From: Blastococcus xanthinilyticus
GTDB taxonomy: Bacteria; Actinomycetota; Actinomycetes; Mycobacteriales; Geodermatophilaceae
DNA: 64,000 bases
Direction: 5' to 3'
Assembly: GCF_008124835.1 (NCBI RefSeq)
Contig: NZ_VNHW01000018.1
Coordinates: 1 to 64,000 of the forward strand
The notes under the pieces were generated by a model that saw nothing but the letters and a program-made list of their open reading frames with translations, was not told the origin of the DNA and did no database searches. The stretch's first letter is position 1, and each line of letters starts with the position of its first letter. Positions 41,513 through 51,140 of the stretch are shown here, in pieces. A program made the translations under genes and the position numbers.

Positions 41513-41635
41513 ATGGGCATGGGCGGGGCCGGTGGCCGGGACGCGGAGCGGCGGCGGCGGCTGGTCGCCCTGGTCATCGTGCTCGCGATGGTGCTGGCGG
41601 CCGGGGCGACCGTGCTGTCGATCGTCCTCGGCTGA
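41513..41635 (+). CDS. 40-residue single-helix membrane protein
   Basis: A short ORF encodes GGAGGRDAERRRRL followed by one transmembrane helix (residues 16-38, LVALVIVLAMVLAAGATVL). The basic residues before the helix predict an N-in orientation. It lies divergent from the TrkA-C gene. GTG at 41510 could be the start instead of ATG 41513. Its composition (charged head, clean hydrophobic run) makes it more credible than random frames, but no family is recognised. Confidence 0.5.
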   Translation: MGMGGAGGRDAERRRRLVALVIVLAMVLAAGATVLSIVLG

Positions 41636-41746
41636 GCCGCGAGGTCTTAGGTCCCTGGCGCGGGACGCAGCGGAACGGCACCGTGGTGGAACCCCCCGCC
41701 GCTGCCGGCACCGGACGCGGCCCGTTCCCGGAACCAAGGACCGCCG

Positions 41747-41986
41747 ATGACCCTCGCCGTCCCGCCGAGCGCCTCCGCCGCAGACGATGCCTCCGGGCCC
41801 GTGGACGACGCCGTGACGGCTGCCGTCGGCCGGCTCAGCGGGGAGTTCGCCGGCCGGGTCGGACCGCAGCTGGTCGTCCGGGTCGTGCGCGACTGCCGCC
41901 GGGAGCTGGGCGGGTCGCCGGTGGGGGCGCTGTCGGAGCTGGTCGAGCGCCTGGCGCGCTACCGCCTGGACCGCCAGATCGGCTGA
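41747..41986 (+). CDS. small three-helix-bundle domain protein
   Basis: The 79-residue protein resembles the actinobacterial three-helix-bundle dimerization-domain proteins: VDDAVTAAVGRLSGEFAG, then VVRVVRDCRRELGG and LSELVERLARYRL are three amphipathic helices. No catalytic motif is visible. It is 39 bases upstream of the ABC-F gene and could be co-transcribed with it. Function unknown. Confidence 0.62.
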   Translation: MTLAVPPSASAADDASGPVDDAVTAAVGRLSGEFAGRVGPQLVVRVVRDCRRELGGSPVGALSELVERLARYRLDRQIG

Positions 41987-42025
41987 CCCCGGAATCCGGT
42001 TGCTGCCGCCCGGCAGGATGGGCGC

Positions 42026-43645
42026 GTGGGCTACGTCGACGTGACCGGGATCCGGCACACCCTCTCCGACGGCCGGGTGCTCCTGGACGACGTCAACTTC
42101 CGCATCGGCGAGGGCGCCCGGGCGGCGCTGGTCGGCGAGAACGGCGCGGGCAAGACGACGCTGCTGCGGATCATCGCCGGTGACCTGACCCCCGAGGAGG
42201 GGGCGATCGCGCGGACCGGTGGGCTCGGCGTGATGCGGCAGTTCATCGGCTCGGTGCGCGACGACACCACGGTGCAGCGGCTCCTGGTGGACCTCTCACC
42301 ACCCGCCGTCCGCGCTGCCTGGGACGCCGTCGAGGCGACCGAGCTGGCGCTCATGGAGTCCGACGACGAGCGCGCGCAGATGGCGTACGCCGGGGCGCTG
42401 GCGGAGTGGGGTGACGCGGGCGGCTACGAGGCCGAGGTCACCTGGGACACGGTGACCGTGGCCGCCCTGGGCGTTCCGTACGAGCGGTGCAAGTACCGGG
42501 AGCTGTCCACGCTGTCGGGCGGCGAGCAGAAGCGGCTGGCCCTGGAGGCGCTGCTGCGCGGACCCGACGAGGTGCTGCTGCTCGACGAGCCGGACAACTA
42601 CCTCGACGTCCCCGGGAAGCGGTGGCTGGAGCAGCGGCTGCTCGAGACGCGCAAGACGGTGCTGTTCGTCAGCCACGACCGGGAGCTGCTGGCCCGGGTC
42701 GCCGACCGGGTGGTCACCGTCGAGGGCGGGACGGCGTGGGTGCACGGCGGCGGCTTCGCCAGCTACGCCGACGCCCGGACGGCGCGGCACGACCGGTTGG
42801 CGGAGCTGCGCCGGCGCTGGGACGAGGAGCACCAGCGGCTGGTCGACCTGGTGCGCACCCTCCAGCAGCAGGCCGCCAACTCGCCCGACATGGCCAACCG
42901 CTACCACGCGATGCAGACCCGGCTGGCCAAGTTCGAGGCCGCGGGGCCGCCGCCGGAACGCCCGCCGGAGCAGAAGGTGGCGATGCGGCTGCGTGGCGGC
43001 CGCACCGGGGTGCGGGCGGTCATGGCCGAGCAGCTGGAGCTGACCGGGCTGATGAAGCCCTTCGACCTCGAGGTCTGGTACGGCGACCGGGTGGGCGTCC
43101 TGGGTGCCAACGGCGCCGGGAAGTCGCACTTCCTGCGGCTGCTCGCGGGCCAGGACGTGGCGCACAGCGGCGCGTGGCGGCTGGGCGCGCGGGTGGTGCC
43201 CGGCTTCTTCGCCCAGACCCACGCGCACCCGGGGTGGCAGGACCGCACGCCGGTGGACCTGCTGTGGCACGGCGAGCCCGGCCGGCCCGGGGTGGACCGG
43301 GGCCGCGCGATGGCGGCGCTGCGGCGGTACGGGCTCACCGACGCGGCGGACCAGCCCTTCCGCACGATGTCCGGCGGGCAGCAGGCCCGGTTCCAGATCC
43401 TGCTGCTGGAGCTCTCCGGGGCGACGCTGCTGCTGCTCGACGAGCCCACCGACAACCTCGACGTGCTCTCCGCCGAGGCGCTGGAGGAGGCGCTGGCGGC
43501 CTTCGACGGCACGGTCCTGGCGGTCACCCACGACCGCTGGTTCGCCCGGTCGTTCGACCGGTTCCTCGTGTTCGGCGCCGACGGCCGGGTGTACGAGTCG
43601 GCCGAGCCGGTGTTCGACGAGTCCCGGGTGGTCCGGGCCCGCTGA
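42026..43645 (+). CDS. ABC-F family ATPase
   Basis: The 539-residue protein has two ABC domains on one chain: Walker A GENGAGKTT (about 38-46) with LSGGEQKR and LLLDEPDNYLD, and Walker A GANGAGKSH (about 357-365, where the usual Thr/Ser pair is Ser-His) with MSGGQQAR and LLLDEPTDNLD. There are no membrane helices, and a linker of about 80 residues lies between them. ABC-F proteins act on ribosomes, in translation or antibiotic protection. Which is uncertain here. GTG start at 42026. Confidence 0.87.
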   Translation: MGYVDVTGIRHTLSDGRVLLDDVNFRIGEGARAALVGENGAGKTTLLRIIAGDLTPEEGAIARTGGLGVMRQFIGSVRDDTTVQRLLVDLSPPAVRAAWDAVEATELALMESDDERAQMAYAGALAEWGDAGGYEAEVTWDTVTVAALGVPYERCKYRELSTLSGGEQKRLALEALLRGPDEVLLLDEPDNYLDVPGKRWLEQRLLETRKTVLFVSHDRELLARVADRVVTVEGGTAWVHGGGFASYADARTARHDRLAELRRRWDEEHQRLVDLVRTLQQQAANSPDMANRYHAMQTRLAKFEAAGPPPERPPEQKVAMRLRGGRTGVRAVMAEQLELTGLMKPFDLEVWYGDRVGVLGANGAGKSHFLRLLAGQDVAHSGAWRLGARVVPGFFAQTHAHPGWQDRTPVDLLWHGEPGRPGVDRGRAMAALRRYGLTDAADQPFRTMSGGQQARFQILLLELSGATLLLLDEPTDNLDVLSAEALEEALAAFDGTVLAVTHDRWFARSFDRFLVFGADGRVYESAEPVFDESRVVRAR

Positions 43646-43663
43646 ACCCGGCGCGCGCCGGGA

Positions 43664-43699
43664 ACCGGCCGGACGTGCCCGCGGGCACGTCCGGCCGGT
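43664..43699. terminator. 17-bp perfect hairpin between convergent genes
   Basis: ACCGGCCGGACGTGCCC and GGGCACGTCCGGCCGGT are exact reverse complements separated by GC. It lies between the ABC-F gene and the convergent DUF4190-like gene and should terminate both. Confidence 0.85.
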
Positions 43700-43706
43700 G
43701 CGGTGC

Positions 43707-44552
43707 CTAGCCGAGCGCGTAGAAGACGCGCGCGTCGGAGTCCCAGCTCATGGTGGGCTCCACCGAGAGCTGCGCGCCGGCGAGGGCGGCAGGCGGCACG
43801 TCCATGCAGAACTGGAAGGTGTCCGATCCGCCCGGGTTGAGGGTCGGCGCCTGCATGGCGTCGTCGGGCAGCACCGCCGCGCAGTCGGAGTCGCTGTACT
43901 GGCGGTTGTCGCTGCCGTGCACGACCGCGGTGAGGTCCATGCCCGGGAAGCCCTCCTCGGTGCCGGTGTAGGTCACCGAGAACTGCGTCATCACGTACTG
44001 GCCGTTCGCCGCCGGCTCGTTGAACTGGTTGGCGGCGGCCACGGTCGCGTTGGCGTCGAGCTCCACGGCGTCGAGCCGGACCTGGTAGTCGCCGACCTGC
44101 GCCGGGACGCCGAGCGGCACGACCTCGGTGGGCTCCTCGACCGGCGCCACGTCGGTGGGGTCCTGGGCGGCGGGGTCCTGGGCGGCGGGCTCGGTGACGC
44201 CGTCGGCCGCCCGGTCCAGCTCCTGCTGGACCTCGTCGATGACGTCGGCGTAGAAGGCCTGGGTCACGAAGACGACGACGAGTGCGAGCACCGTGGTGAC
44301 GAGGCCGGTGATCGCCATGCCCATGCCGCCGTGGGTCCCGCGGCGGGCACGCAGCAGCGCGGGGATGGCCAGCCCCAGCCCGACGAGGGCGAGAACGGCC
44401 GCCCCGTTGTTGATGATCGGGATCCAGCTGAGCAGCAGCGCGATGATGCCGAGCACCATCGCGGCGATGGCCAGCCCGGCACCCTTCTTCGGCGGTTGGT
44501 AGGACGGGGGCGGGCCGTAGGACTGCGGCGGCGCCTGCGGGGGGTAGGTCAA
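43707..44552 (-). CDS. DUF4190/DUF4352-type membrane-anchored protein
   Basis: The 281-residue protein has a Pro/Tyr/Gln-rich cytoplasmic tail (LTYPPQAPPQSYGPPP), two transmembrane helices (about 27-47 and 65-90, DUF4190-like), a short acidic linker and an extracellular DUF4352-like beta domain (about 135-280) whose two cysteines probably pair. It starts at an unusual TTG (44552), with GAGGAG at good distance, because no ATG or GTG fits. The function of such proteins is unknown. Confidence 0.72.
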   Translation of the reverse strand: MTYPPQAPPQSYGPPPSYQPPKKGAGLAIAAMVLGIIALLLSWIPIINNGAAVLALVGLGLAIPALLRARRGTHGGMGMAITGLVTTVLALVVVFVTQAFYADVIDEVQQELDRAADGVTEPAAQDPAAQDPTDVAPVEEPTEVVPLGVPAQVGDYQVRLDAVELDANATVAAANQFNEPAANGQYVMTQFSVTYTGTEEGFPGMDLTAVVHGSDNRQYSDSDCAAVLPDDAMQAPTLNPGGSDTFQFCMDVPPAALAGAQLSVEPTMSWDSDARVFYALG

Positions 44553-44691
44553 GACGTCTCCTCGGACGATGCGGTGGTACCGGGCGGGACCGTATGGGCG
44601 GAACGGCTCCGCGCCGCTCACCCGCCGCCCGACACCGCCGGTGGCTTCCCAGCCGCCCCACGGGCCACGGCAGCCTGCCCGTCCGCCCTGC

Positions 44692-45912
44692 TCAGCCGAA
44701 GGCCCGGCCCTCGCCGCGGTAGGAGGGCAGCGCGTCCGCCACCCCGCCGTCGGCGACGGCGTGCAGGACGTCGACGTGCTCGCAGACCTCGCCGGCCTTC
44801 GCGTGCCGGAACCACACCCGGCTGCCCACCCGCAGCCCGGCGGCGCCCGGTCCCCGCAACGGCGTCTGGACCTCCCCGACGCCCTCACCCGGCAGCCACC
44901 GCAGGCCGGCCGGCCAGGTGGGTACCGGCAGCCGGTCGGCGCCCGGCGGGCCGGACGCGATCCACCCGCCGCCGGCCACGGTGACCACCCCGGGCGCGGG
45001 GACGCGGGTGACCGGTACGACGAAGAAGGTCGCCGGCCGGCCGCGGAAGGCGCGGTAGTGGTCGAACAGGGTGGGGGAGTACAGCCCCGACCCGGCCGCC
45101 ACCTCGGTGACCGGTTCCTCGGCGCTGGTCCGCTCGAGGCTGCCGGTGCCCCCGCCGTTGACGAACCGCAGCGGCGTCACCTCGGACACCGCGGCGACCA
45201 CGGCGGCGCGGCGGGCGGCGAGCTCCCGGCCCGACACCGCCTGCATGCCGCGCACCGCGAGGCCGCGCAGCGGCCGGCCGGCGGGGGCGTCGGGCAGCCC
45301 GGCGATCTGCGCCTCGTAGGCCATGAGCCCGACCAGCTCGACGCCGGGCCGGGCCACGATCGCGCGGGCGAGGGCCGCGGCGTCCGCAGGGGTGTGCACC
45401 GGCGAGCGCCGCACCCCCAGGTGCACCCGGCCCCCGGCGGCGCGCAGCGAGGCGTCGACGTCGATGCACACCCGCACGACCGGCCGCCGTCCCGGTGGCA
45501 CGAGGGAGTCGAGCAGGTCCAGGTGGTCGGTCGAGTCGACCATCACGGTCACCCGCCCGGCGAGCTGCTCGTCGGCGGCCAGGGCGCGCAGCGCGGTGGC
45601 GTCGGCCGTCGGGTAGCCGACGAGGACATCGGTGCTCACCGGGTCCTCGCCGCCGGCCAGCCACAGCGCCTCGGCGAGGGTGTAGGCGAGGACGCCGGCG
45701 AACCCCGGCCGGGCGAGGACGCGGCGGAGGACGCCGCGGCAGCGGACCGACTTGCTGGCCAGCCGGATCGGGGTACCGCCGGCACGGGCCGCCAGGTCGG
45801 CGGCGTTCGCGTCCAGCGCCGCGAGGTCCAGCACGGCGAACGGTGCGTCCAGCCCGGCCGTGGCGTGGTGCAGCGCAGCCTGCCGTCCGTCGGCCGGGAG
45901 ATCGGCGATCAT
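44692..45912 (-). CDS. alanine-racemase-fold PLP enzyme (amino acid deaminase/aldolase)
   Basis: The 406-residue protein has the N-terminal alanine-racemase-like barrel: PFAVLDLAALDANAADLAAR and the PLP-binding Lys in RLASKSVRCRGVL (about residue 57), followed by the small C-terminal beta domain (about 340-400). It resembles D-threonine aldolase-like and D-serine deaminase-like enzymes. Start at the ATG 45912; an ATG twelve codons upstream is possible. It is divergent from the lactone oxidase gene (92-base shared upstream region). Confidence 0.82.
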   Translation of the reverse strand: MIADLPADGRQAALHHATAGLDAPFAVLDLAALDANAADLAARAGGTPIRLASKSVRCRGVLRRVLARPGFAGVLAYTLAEALWLAGGEDPVSTDVLVGYPTADATALRALAADEQLAGRVTVMVDSTDHLDLLDSLVPPGRRPVVRVCIDVDASLRAAGGRVHLGVRRSPVHTPADAAALARAIVARPGVELVGLMAYEAQIAGLPDAPAGRPLRGLAVRGMQAVSGRELAARRAAVVAAVSEVTPLRFVNGGGTGSLERTSAEEPVTEVAAGSGLYSPTLFDHYRAFRGRPATFFVVPVTRVPAPGVVTVAGGGWIASGPPGADRLPVPTWPAGLRWLPGEGVGEVQTPLRGPGAAGLRVGSRVWFRHAKAGEVCEHVDVLHAVADGGVADALPSYRGEGRAFG

Positions 45913-46004
45913 CGGCCGCAGCGTGCCCCGGTCGGCGCTGCCGGGCAAGCCCTGCCCGGTCCGCCGGCCACCCGGCGGGCCGCGCCCGACGGAGGGAGGA
46001 AGCG

Positions 46005-47342
46005 GTGGTTGAGGGGCTGGACCTGTCGGGGCCGAGCAGGAGGTGGCGCAACTGGGCCGGCAACCAGCGCGCCGACGTCCCGGCCGTGCAGCCGGCGTCG
46101 GCCGACGAGGTGGCGCACGTCCTGACCACCGCGGCCGCCGCCGGGCGGCGGGTGCGGCCGATCGGCAGCGGCCACTCGTTCAGCGCCATCGGTCTGCCGG
46201 ACGACGTCCAGCTCGGCTGCGGCCGGCTGGCCGGCATCCGGTCGATCGAGCCCGACGGGCGGGTGACGGTGGGCGCCGGGACGACGCTGCACCGGCTGGG
46301 CACCGAGCTGCTGCGCCGCGGGTGGTCGCTGACCAACCTGGGCGACATCGACCGCCAGACGGTGGCCGGCGCGCTGGCCACCGGCACCCACGGCACCGGG
46401 GCGCGCTTCGGCGGGCTGGCCACCCAGGTCCGCGGGCTGGAGCTGGTGCTGCCCTCCGGGGAGGTGCTCGACTGCGACGCGCAGCGGCATCCGGAGGTGT
46501 TCGGCGCCGCCCGCGTGGGGCTGGGCGCGCTCGGGGTCGTGACGGCGGTGACGCTGCAGGCGGAGCCGGCGTTCGCGCTGCGCGCCGTCGAGGGACCGGG
46601 CACCCTGGCGGCGGCCCTCGAGGGCTTCGAGGAGCTGATGACCTCCGCCGACCACGTCGAGTTCTACTGGTTCCCGCACACCGACGCGACGCTGCTCAAG
46701 TGCAACACCCGGCTGCCCCTGGCCGAGGGGCTGGACCCGCTGCCGCGCTGGCGCGCGGCCTGGGACGACGAGGTGGTGGCCAACGCCGCCTTCGCGGGGG
46801 TGGTCGCGGCCGGCCGCCGGGTGCCGGCTCTGGTCCCCCCGCTGGCCCGCTTCTCCGCGCGGGCGCTGGGCCGGCGCGCCTGGACCGACCACGCGCACCG
46901 GGTGTTCGTCAGCCGGCGGCGGGTGCGGTTCCTGGAGATGGAGTACGCCGTGCCGCGGTCGGACGCCCCTGCGGTGCTGGCCGAGTTGCGGCGGGTGCAC
47001 GAGGCCGGGGACTGGCGGACCGCCTTCCCGGTGGAGGTGCGGCTGGCCGCGGCCGACGACGTGCCGCTGTCCCCGGCCGTGGGCCGGGACGTCGCGTGGA
47101 TCGCGGCGCACGTGCCGGCCCGGACCGAGCCCGGCCGCTGGTTCGACGCGCTGGAGTCGATCGCCGGCGAGGTCGGTGGCCGGCCGCACTGGGGCAAGCT
47201 GCACGGCCTGGACGCCGCGGCCCTGCGCGCCCGCTACCCGCGGTTCGACGAGTTCGTCGCGCTGCGCGACCGGCTGGACCCGGCGGGCGTGCTGACCAAC
47301 GGCTACCTGGACCGGGTCCTCGGCCCGGGCGCGCACCGCTGA
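46005..47342 (+). CDS. FAD-linked sugar-1,4-lactone oxidase
   Basis: The 445-residue VAO-fold flavoprotein matches L-gulono/D-arabinono-1,4-lactone oxidases: WRNWAGNQ at the N-terminus, the FAD motif RPIGSGHSFSAIG (about residues 46-58), ALATGTHGTGARFGG (about 124-138) and the ALO C-terminal domain ending in HWGKLHGLD. It oxidises a sugar lactone or alditol with O2. The GTG at 46005 follows GGAGGGAGGA. In mycobacteria and relatives such enzymes support ascorbate-like or alditol metabolism; the substrate is not determinable. Confidence 0.87.
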   Translation: MVEGLDLSGPSRRWRNWAGNQRADVPAVQPASADEVAHVLTTAAAAGRRVRPIGSGHSFSAIGLPDDVQLGCGRLAGIRSIEPDGRVTVGAGTTLHRLGTELLRRGWSLTNLGDIDRQTVAGALATGTHGTGARFGGLATQVRGLELVLPSGEVLDCDAQRHPEVFGAARVGLGALGVVTAVTLQAEPAFALRAVEGPGTLAAALEGFEELMTSADHVEFYWFPHTDATLLKCNTRLPLAEGLDPLPRWRAAWDDEVVANAAFAGVVAAGRRVPALVPPLARFSARALGRRAWTDHAHRVFVSRRRVRFLEMEYAVPRSDAPAVLAELRRVHEAGDWRTAFPVEVRLAAADDVPLSPAVGRDVAWIAAHVPARTEPGRWFDALESIAGEVGGRPHWGKLHGLDAAALRARYPRFDEFVALRDRLDPAGVLTNGYLDRVLGPGAHR

Positions 47343-47367
47343 GGGGCGCCCCCGGGCCGGGGGAGCC

Positions 47368-48261
47368 TCACAGGTCGACGTCGGGCTCCCCGCTGCCGCC
47401 GATCCGGTCCAGCTCGGCCAGCTCGGCGGGTCCGAGCACCCGCGCCGCGGCCTGCAGGTTCTCCTCCAGGTGGGCGACCGAGGACGTCCCGGGGATGAGC
47501 AGGACGTTGGGGGAGCGGGCGAGCAGCCAGGTGAGGGCGATCTGCATCGGCGTCGTCTCCAGCCGCCGGGCCACCGTCTCGAGCGCCGCGGACTGCAGCG
47601 GCGTGAAGCCGCCCAGCGGGAAGAACGGGGTGTAGGCGACGCCGTCGCGGGCGAGCGCGTCGATCAGCGGGTCGTCGGCGCGGTGGACCAGGTTGTAGTG
47701 GTTCTGCACGCAGACCACCGGCGCGATGGCCCGCGCCTCGGCGTACATCTGCGGGGTCACGTTGCTGACCCCCAGGTGCCGGACGAGGCCCTCCTGCTGC
47801 ATGGTGGCCAGCGCCTCGAACGGCTCGGCCAGCGAGCGCTGCACCGGCTCGGCGAAGCCGGGCATCCGCAGGTTGACGACGTCGAGGGCGTCGACGCCGA
47901 GGTGGTCGATGTTCTCCTGGACGGCGCGGCGCAGATCGTCGGGGTCCAGGGCCTCGGGCCAGCCGCCGTCCGCGTCCCGCCGGGCGCCCACCTTGGTGAC
48001 GATGGTCAGCCCGTCGGGGTAGGGGTGCAGCGCCTCGCGGATCAGCTCGTTGACCACGACGGGGCCGTAGTAGTCGCTGGTGTCGATGTGGTCCACGCCG
48101 AGCTCGACCGCCCGCCGGAGGACGGCCAGGGCGGCCTCCCGGTCGGCCGGTGGCCCCAGGACGTGGGGGCCGGCGAGCTGCATGGCCCCGTACCCGAGGC
48201 GGTGGACCTCGCGGTCGCCGAGGCGGTAGCTGCCGGACTGCTCTGCGGTGCCGATCGTCAT
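47368..48261 (-). CDS. aldo/keto reductase (YdbC-like)
   Basis: The 297-residue TIM-barrel protein has the AKR motifs DTSDYYG (catalytic Tyr about residue 65), TIVTKVG (catalytic Lys about 90) and the NADPH-binding tail IPGTSSVAHLEENL. The usual catalytic His position reads VNLRMPG here, as in the YdbC subgroup. It should reduce an aldehyde or ketone with NADPH. The gene is convergent with the lactone oxidase. Confidence 0.87.
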   Translation of the reverse strand: MTIGTAEQSGSYRLGDREVHRLGYGAMQLAGPHVLGPPADREAALAVLRRAVELGVDHIDTSDYYGPVVVNELIREALHPYPDGLTIVTKVGARRDADGGWPEALDPDDLRRAVQENIDHLGVDALDVVNLRMPGFAEPVQRSLAEPFEALATMQQEGLVRHLGVSNVTPQMYAEARAIAPVVCVQNHYNLVHRADDPLIDALARDGVAYTPFFPLGGFTPLQSAALETVARRLETTPMQIALTWLLARSPNVLLIPGTSSVAHLEENLQAAARVLGPAELAELDRIGGSGEPDVDL

Positions 48262-48302
48262 GGGGCCTCCCTACCCGCGGCCGGCCGGGTATGCGCGCCG
48301 GG

Positions 48303-49511
48303 TCAGGCGGCCGCCGCGGACTCCAGGACCGCCGTGGTCTGCTCGACCGGGCCCGCCGGGACCGTCCGCCGCCGGTGCCCGAGCGCGATGAGCAGCGCGA
48401 TGACCGCGCCGACGACCGCGAGCACCGCGCCCACCCACATCGGGGCGGTCAGGCCGAAGCCCTGGGCGATGAAGAGCGCGCCGAGGGCCGCCCCGATGGC
48501 GTTGGCGATGTTGAACGCGCCCTGGTTGGCCGCCGAGACCAGGCTGCCGCCGCCGGGCACCTGCGCGGCCACGATCACGCCGTTCTGCACGACCGGGCCC
48601 ATCGCGAAGCCGACCGTGCCGAACAGCACCAGCAGGACGACGGCGGCGACGGGGTTGCGGGCGAGGAAGGAGAACGCCACCAGGACGACGGCGACGGCCG
48701 CCATGCCGACCGCCACGAAGCCGAAGCCGAAGCGGTCGCCCAGCCGCCCACCGAGCAGCGTGCCGATCGTCGTCCCGACCCCGAAGAGGGCGAGCACCGG
48801 CGTGACGCCGTGCTCGGAGAGACCGGCCAGGTCGGTGAGGATCGGGGAGACGTAGCTGTAGACGGCGAAGGTGGCCGCGAAGCCGATCATCGTCAGCCCC
48901 AGGACCAGCCACACCTGGCCGCGGCGGAAGGCCGCCAGCTCGGTGCGCAGGTCGACGGCGTCGCCGCGGTCACCGGGCAGCCAGGCCAGCAGGCCGGCGA
49001 TCGTCACCAGGCCGATGACGGCGATGGCGCCGAGGACGACCCGCCAGCTGGTCTGCTGCGCGACCCAGGTCCCGGCCGGCACGCCGATGACGTTGGCGAG
49101 GGTCAGGCCGGTGATCATGAGCGAGATGGCCCGGGTGGCGCGGGCCGGCTCCACCAGCCGCCGGGCGGCGATGGCGCCGACGCCGAAGAAGGAGCCGTGC
49201 GCCAGCGCGGTGAGCACCCGGGCGGCGGCGAGCGTGCCGTACGTCGGCGCCAGCGCGGCCAGGGTGTTGCCGACGACGAAGACGACCATCAGCGCGACGA
49301 GGGTCTGCCGCGGGGTGAACCGCAGGCCCAGCGCGGTCAGCGTGGGTGCGCCGATGACGACGCCGATGGCGTAGGCCGAGATGAGCAGGCCCACGGCCGA
49401 CACCGAGACGCCGAGGCCGGCGGCGATCTCGGGCAGCATGCCCATGACGACGAACTCGGTCGTGCCGATGCCGAAGGCGCCGATGGCCAGGGCGAGCAGT
49501 CCGCGAGGCAC
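48303..49511 (-). CDS. MFS transporter (AraJ/DHA1-like)
   Basis: The 402-residue protein has twelve predicted transmembrane helices. It opens with LLALAIGAFGIGTTEFVVMGMLPEIAAGL (read in parts), typical of the AraJ/YdhP/NepI subfamily of DHA1 exporters. The loop between helices 2 and 3 (GLRFTPRQTLVA) replaces the usual GxxxDRxGRR motif. It follows the aldo/keto reductase on the same strand and could export a sugar, purine or drug. Confidence 0.87.
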   Translation of the reverse strand: MPRGLLALAIGAFGIGTTEFVVMGMLPEIAAGLGVSVSAVGLLISAYAIGVVIGAPTLTALGLRFTPRQTLVALMVVFVVGNTLAALAPTYGTLAAARVLTALAHGSFFGVGAIAARRLVEPARATRAISLMITGLTLANVIGVPAGTWVAQQTSWRVVLGAIAVIGLVTIAGLLAWLPGDRGDAVDLRTELAAFRRGQVWLVLGLTMIGFAATFAVYSYVSPILTDLAGLSEHGVTPVLALFGVGTTIGTLLGGRLGDRFGFGFVAVGMAAVAVVLVAFSFLARNPVAAVVLLVLFGTVGFAMGPVVQNGVIVAAQVPGGGSLVSAANQGAFNIANAIGAALGALFIAQGFGLTAPMWVGAVLAVVGAVIALLIALGHRRRTVPAGPVEQTTAVLESAAAA

Positions 49512-49682
49512 GGGGGAACTCCAGGGGACGCGGTCGGGGCGGGCCGGCGGACGGCGTCGTCCTGGTGGTGCCGGGCTGGGTCTGGTGTCCGTTGCCGGAC
49601 GGAGAGGACAGCGGCCGGCCGGGGCCGTTCATGCCCGGCCGGCCGCGTGCTCCTGCTCACGCCGGACGGCGCGGCCGGGGGG

Positions 49683-50864
49683 TCAGGGCTGCAGCAGCAC
49701 CTTCACCGCGCCGTCCTTCTTCTGCCGGAAGTTCGCGTAGGCCTCGGGGGCCTGCTCCAGCGGGACCCGGTGCGTGGCGAAGTCGTCGACGCCCAGCGGG
49801 TCGCCGTCGACGAGCAGCGGCAGGATGTCGGGCACCCAGCGCCAGACGTTGGCCTGGCCCATCCGCAGCTGGACCTGCTTGTCGAACATCCGCATGAGCG
49901 GTAGCGGGTCGGTCGCCCCGCCGTAGACGCCGGACAACGAGATGGTGCCGCCGCGGCGGACGGCCTCGATGGCGGTGTTCAGCGCGGCCAGCCGGTCGAT
50001 GCCGGCCACGGTCATGACCTTCTCCATGATCGCGTCGGGCACCACCGCGCTGGCCTTCTGCGCGATCGTGGCCAGCGGCGAACCGTGCGCCTCCATGCCG
50101 ACGGCGTCGATGACCGCGTCGGGCCCCCGCCCGTCGGTGAGGTCGCGGACGCGGGCGACGACCTCCGCCTGGTCGGTCGAGTCGATCACGGTGATGCCGT
50201 TGCGCCGGGCCCGGGCCAGGCGCTCGGGCACGACGTCGGAGGCGATGACCTGACCGGCGCCGAGGTGCTTGGCGATGCGGGTGGCCATGTCGCCGATCGG
50301 GCCCAGCCCCAGGACCAGGACGCTCCCGCCCTCCGGGATGCCGGCGTACTGCACGGCCTGCCAGGCGGTGGGGAGCACGTCGGAGAGGTAGACGAAGCGG
50401 TCGTCCGACGGGGCGTCGGGCACCTTGATCGGCAGCGTGTTGCCGAAGGGCACCCGTAGGTACTCGGCCTGCCCGCCGGGCACCTGCCCGTAGAGCTTGG
50501 TGTAGCCGAACAGCGAGGCGCCCATGCCCTGCTCGCGGTTCTGCGTCGTCTCGCACTGCGACTGAAGCCCCTCCGCGCACATCCAGCAGGTGCCGCACGA
50601 GATGTTGAACGGCACGACGACGCGGTCGCCGGGCTTCACCGCGGTCACGTCCCGCCCGACGTCGCGGACGACGCCCATGGGCTCGTGGCCCATCACGTCC
50701 CCGACCGTCATGAACGGGGCCATGACCTCGATGAGGTGGAGGTCCGACCCGCAGATCCCGCTCGAGGTGATCTCGACGATGACGTCGGTCTGGTCCTGGA
50801 TGGTGGGGTCGGGAACCGTCTCCACCCGGACGTCTGCTCGGCCGTGCCAGGTCACTGCTCGCAT
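49683..50864 (-). CDS. zinc-dependent alcohol dehydrogenase (formaldehyde dehydrogenase-like)
   Basis: The 393-residue MDR enzyme has the catalytic-zinc motif CGSDLH (Cys about residue 38) with GHEPMG, a structural zinc lobe of four Cys (SCGTCWMCAEGLQSQC) and a Rossmann motif VLGLGPIGDMATRIA (about 190-204). It matches the group of glutathione-independent formaldehyde/alcohol dehydrogenases. The likely reaction is NAD-dependent oxidation of an alcohol or aldehyde hydrate. No operon partner is evident. Confidence 0.88.
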   Translation of the reverse strand: MRAVTWHGRADVRVETVPDPTIQDQTDVIVEITSSGICGSDLHLIEVMAPFMTVGDVMGHEPMGVVRDVGRDVTAVKPGDRVVVPFNISCGTCWMCAEGLQSQCETTQNREQGMGASLFGYTKLYGQVPGGQAEYLRVPFGNTLPIKVPDAPSDDRFVYLSDVLPTAWQAVQYAGIPEGGSVLVLGLGPIGDMATRIAKHLGAGQVIASDVVPERLARARRNGITVIDSTDQAEVVARVRDLTDGRGPDAVIDAVGMEAHGSPLATIAQKASAVVPDAIMEKVMTVAGIDRLAALNTAIEAVRRGGTISLSGVYGGATDPLPLMRMFDKQVQLRMGQANVWRWVPDILPLLVDGDPLGVDDFATHRVPLEQAPEAYANFRQKKDGAVKVLLQP

Positions 50865-51140
50865 GCGAAATCTCCCTCGATCGGACGCTTGGGACGGGGC
50901 TGCTGCCCCTTCGTGAGCTGGATCGCGCGACTCTCAACCACCCGCGGCGTGTTGCTCACGCTGTGTTTGATCGGGTTCACGGTCCGTCGAACAATGCGCG
51001 TGGAGCACGGTGACCCAAACCACAAACCTGCAGGTGGATACCCGGTAGCGCAGATCACGAACCCATCACGCCGTGTTTACATGGGCCCCGCTCCTCTCCC
51101 CGGGAGCTGCTCGCGATGTCCGCCGACGGAAGCCAGGTGC

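Noticed and set aside
50865-51140. Cyclic di-AMP (ydaO) riboswitch upstream of the M23 peptidase gene
   Set aside because: Such riboswitches often precede actinobacterial wall hydrolases, but I could not find the conserved ydaO core in these bases.
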